NCBI RefSeq assembly: GCF_002564005.1 | Contig: NZ_PDJG01000001.1 | Location: 682,001 to 746,000, forward strand | Direction: 5' to 3' | DNA: 64,000 nucleotides | DNA from: Sanguibacter antarcticus | GTDB taxonomy: Bacteria; Actinomycetota; Actinomycetes; Actinomycetales; Cellulomonadaceae | Shown here: positions 61,802 through 64,000 of the stretch, piece by piece | Layout: each line of letters starts with the position of its first letter | Position numbering within the stretch: the first letter of the stretch is position 1 | The notes under the pieces: model-generated | The model's input: only the letters and a program-made list of their open reading frames with translations | What the model was told of the DNA's origin: nothing | Database searches by the model: none | Made by a program: the position numbers and the translations under genes

Positions 61802-63427
61802 ATGAGTCCCGACCGCCCCCCGACGGTGCCAGATGCACCGGTCAGCGAGCAGAAGCCTCGCACGGCCGATCGCGTCGCGCGTCTCTCGCACGCCCGTGAC
61901 TACTCGCCGGGGTTCTTCGTCAAGCTCGCGCTCGTCGCGCTCGTGGACGCGCTCGGCGTGTACGTGGTCATGGTCGCCTGGGCGCAGGGCAGCAGCGCCG
62001 TCGCCTGGATCATGGTGGCGCTGCTCGTCCTGACCAACGTCGTCTACTTCAGCAAGCGTGCGCTGCCGATGAAGTACCTGCTGCCCGGGCTCGCGTTCCT
62101 CCTGATCTACCAGGTGTTCTCGGTCGGATACACGGGATACATCGCCTTCACCAACTATGGCGACGGCCACAACTCCACCAAGGAGCAGGCGATCGAGGCG
62201 CTCCTCATCCAGAACGAGAAGCGCGTCGAGGACTCTGAGGCCTACCCGCTCGCGGTCGTCGAGTCTGACGGCACGCTCGGCCTCGCGATCATCGATGACG
62301 GCGAGGTCCTCGTCGGCACGGAGGACACCCCGCTCGAGGTCGCCGACGACGCGGTCGTCACCGCCGGGCGCATCACGTCGATCCCCGGGTACGACGTCCT
62401 CGGCATCAACGACGTCGTCAACCGTCAGAGCGCCGTGGCTGCGCTCCGGGTAGCGGTCTCGAAGGACGCGGGATCAGGATCGATCCGTACACAGGACGCG
62501 AGCAGCGGCTACGTCTACTCGTCCGTCCTCGTGTACGACGAGGATCTCGACCAGATGACGAGCACGGTGACCGGAACGGTCTACACGCCGAACGACCAGG
62601 GCGAGTTCGAGTCGTCGAGCGGCGAGACTCTCAACGTCGGCTGGCGTGTGCTCGTCGGCTTCGACAACTTCAGGACCGCGTTCGGGGACTCTCGCTACTC
62701 TGAGCCGTTCTTCAAGGTCCTCGTGTGGACCTTCGTCTTCTCGATCGTGTCGGTCGTCAGCACGTTCTTCGTCGGCCTCTTCTTCGCGGTCGCCCTCAAC
62801 GACGAGCGGCTCCGAGGACGACGGACGATGCGCGCGCTGCTCATCCTTCCGTACGCCTTCCCGGCGTTCATGAGCTTCTTGCTGTGGAAAGGCATGCTCA
62901 ACACCAACTACGGGTTCATCAACACGGTGCTGCTCGGCGGAGCGGACATCAACTGGCTGGGAGACCCGTGGCTCGCCAAGCTCGCCGTGCTCGGTGTCCA
63001 GCTCTGGGTCGGGTTCCCGTACATGTTCCTCATCTGCACCGGGGCGCTGCAGTCCATCCCCGGCGACGTGGTCGAGGCCGCGAAGATCGACGGAGCGGGC
63101 GCCCTGCGCATCTGGCGCTCGATGACGATGCCGCTGCTGCTCATCGCGGTCGCACCGCTGCTCATCTCGTCCTTCGCGTTCAACTTCAACAACTTCAACA
63201 TCATCGAGATGCTCACCTCGGGTGGTCCGCGCTTCGGTGACGCCTCGGTGCCCGTGGGGCACACCGACATCCTCATCACGATGGTCTATGCGATCTCCGG
63301 CCTCGACGGCGGTGCCGCGAAGAACTACGGGCTGGCCAGCGCGCTGTCCATCGTCATCTTCCTCATCGTGGCCACCGTCTCGGTGATCAGCTTCCGCAGG
63401 ACACGCTCGCTCGAGGAGATCAACTGA
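61802..63427 (+). CDS. malF: Maltodextrin ABC transporter permease MalF
   Basis: The 541-residue MalF-type permease has eight predicted transmembrane helices. A large extracytoplasmic domain lies between helices 3 and 4 (about 120-290, rich in Asp/Glu/Ser), as in E. coli MalF, and the coupling motif is EAAKIDGAGALRIWRSMTMP near 420. It pairs with MalG to form the channel. ATG preceded by GGAGG. Spacing to malE is 147 nt. Confidence 0.93.
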   Translation: MSPDRPPTVPDAPVSEQKPRTADRVARLSHARDYSPGFFVKLALVALVDALGVYVVMVAWAQGSSAVAWIMVALLVLTNVVYFSKRALPMKYLLPGLAFLLIYQVFSVGYTGYIAFTNYGDGHNSTKEQAIEALLIQNEKRVEDSEAYPLAVVESDGTLGLAIIDDGEVLVGTEDTPLEVADDAVVTAGRITSIPGYDVLGINDVVNRQSAVAALRVAVSKDAGSGSIRTQDASSGYVYSSVLVYDEDLDQMTSTVTGTVYTPNDQGEFESSSGETLNVGWRVLVGFDNFRTAFGDSRYSEPFFKVLVWTFVFSIVSVVSTFFVGLFFAVALNDERLRGRRTMRALLILPYAFPAFMSFLLWKGMLNTNYGFINTVLLGGADINWLGDPWLAKLAVLGVQLWVGFPYMFLICTGALQSIPGDVVEAAKIDGAGALRIWRSMTMPLLLIAVAPLLISSFAFNFNNFNIIEMLTSGGPRFGDASVPVGHTDILITMVYAISGLDGGAAKNYGLASALSIVIFLIVATVSVISFRRTRSLEEIN

Positions 63428-63428
63428 C

Positions 63429-64000
63429 ATGGCGACCATCGCACGCTCCTCCGCCACCGTCCGGTCCGGACGCAAGACCCGCAACACCCGCACGGACGAG
63501 CACGTCCTGCCGACCGGCACGCGTTGGTGGCGAGAGCTCGGCTGGCGCTATGTCGTGGCGGTCGTCGCGATCGTCTACGCGGCGTTCCCGATCGTCTACA
63601 TCATCTCTGCAGCACTTTCGACGAGCGGGACGCTCACCGGCTCCAACCAGCTGTTCTCGTCCGTCACCGTCGAGAACTTCCGGGCGCTCGGCGACACGAA
63701 GTTCTGGACGTGGGCGGTCAACACTCTCGTCATCGGCACCGCGACCGCGATCGGCACGGTCATCATGGGGGCGGCCGCGGCGTACGCGTTCTCCCGGTTC
63801 CGCTTCTCGGGACGTCGTCTCGGCCTCACGAGCCTCCTCGTCATCCAGATGTTCCCGCAGCTCCTCGCCTTCGTCGCGGTGTTCCTGCTCCTGCTCACGC
63901 TCGGCAACGTCGTCCCGATCCTCGGGCTCAACTCCAGGCTCGCTCTCGTGATGGTCTATCTCGGCGGCGCGCTCGGCGTGAACACCTTCCTCATGTACGG
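63429..64000 (+). CDS. malG: Maltodextrin ABC transporter permease MalG (partial, cut by window end)
   Basis: The 190 codons in the window begin MATIARSSATVRSGRKT and include a first transmembrane helix (YVVAVVAIVYAAFPIVYIIS). The MalG-typical WAVNTLVIGTATAIGT, AAAYAFSRFRFSGRR and LLVIQMFPQLLAF follow. The start is 1 nt after the malF stop, so translation is coupled. The 3' end, with the EAA loop, lies beyond the window. Confidence 0.93.
   Translation, partial: MATIARSSATVRSGRKTRNTRTDEHVLPTGTRWWRELGWRYVVAVVAIVYAAFPIVYIISAALSTSGTLTGSNQLFSSVTVENFRALGDTKFWTWAVNTLVIGTATAIGTVIMGAAAAYAFSRFRFSGRRLGLTSLLVIQMFPQLLAFVAVFLLLLTLGNVVPILGLNSRLALVMVYLGGALGVNTFLMY

Overview
The window is chromosomal DNA of a high-GC actinobacterium. 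The evidence is the very high G+C content with G/C third codon positions, frequent GTG starts, actinobacterial families (DUF3097, HrcA-linked DnaJ, EccB/C/D and mycosin) and no trace of phage, plasmid or insertion sequence. Gene content and order (comEA-comEC-holA-rpsT, lepA-hemW, hrcA-dnaJ-rsmE-HIT-phoH-ybeY-CNNM-era, leuA-recO-uppS, znuACB-zur, glyS-dusB) fit the order Micrococcales, in the neighbourhood of Cellulomonas/Sanguibacter. That placement is inference from gene content, not a database result.

Positions 1-28.4 kb are mostly housekeeping genes: a VKOR-type membrane protein, leuS, a HerA-like ATPase, DegV, the DNA-uptake pair comEA-comEC, holA and rpsT, a lone PemK/MazF toxin-like gene, a DUF485-ActP acetate transporter pair, lepA-hemW, a surface-sugar acyltransferase, a DUF3097 protein, and a long co-directional run from hrcA to era. 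A CIRCE operator lies in front of hrcA.

Positions 28.4-46.4 kb hold a complete-looking actinobacterial type VII (ESX-like) secretion locus in alternating strand blocks: RDD-FHA protein and a first EccD-like protein (minus), EccC (plus), mycosin-EccB-EccD (minus), then two WXG100 proteins, a WXG-less helical protein and a Gly/Ser-rich WXG-start protein (plus). These lead into a polytopic membrane protein and, after two terminator hairpins, a membrane-anchored protein. The last two share a roughly 60-residue helical variant-leucine-rich-repeat-like domain at opposite ends. Two diverged EccD paralogues are present, and no EccE or EccA.

Positions 46.4-64 kb carry leuA with a Leu-codon leader peptide and attenuator-like structures, recO-uppS, a zinc uptake operon (znuA-znuC-znuB-zur-DedA-like) behind a Zur-type palindrome, glyS, dusB, a MOSC protein, and a divergent maltodextrin/alpha-glucoside locus: lacI-type regulator and GH13 glucosidase on minus, malE-malF-malG on plus, with malG running off the window end. 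A recurring sequence feature is a TANNNT-like -10 hexamer placed 6-7 nt before the start codon of about a dozen genes. This implies widespread leaderless transcription and helps decide several start codons.
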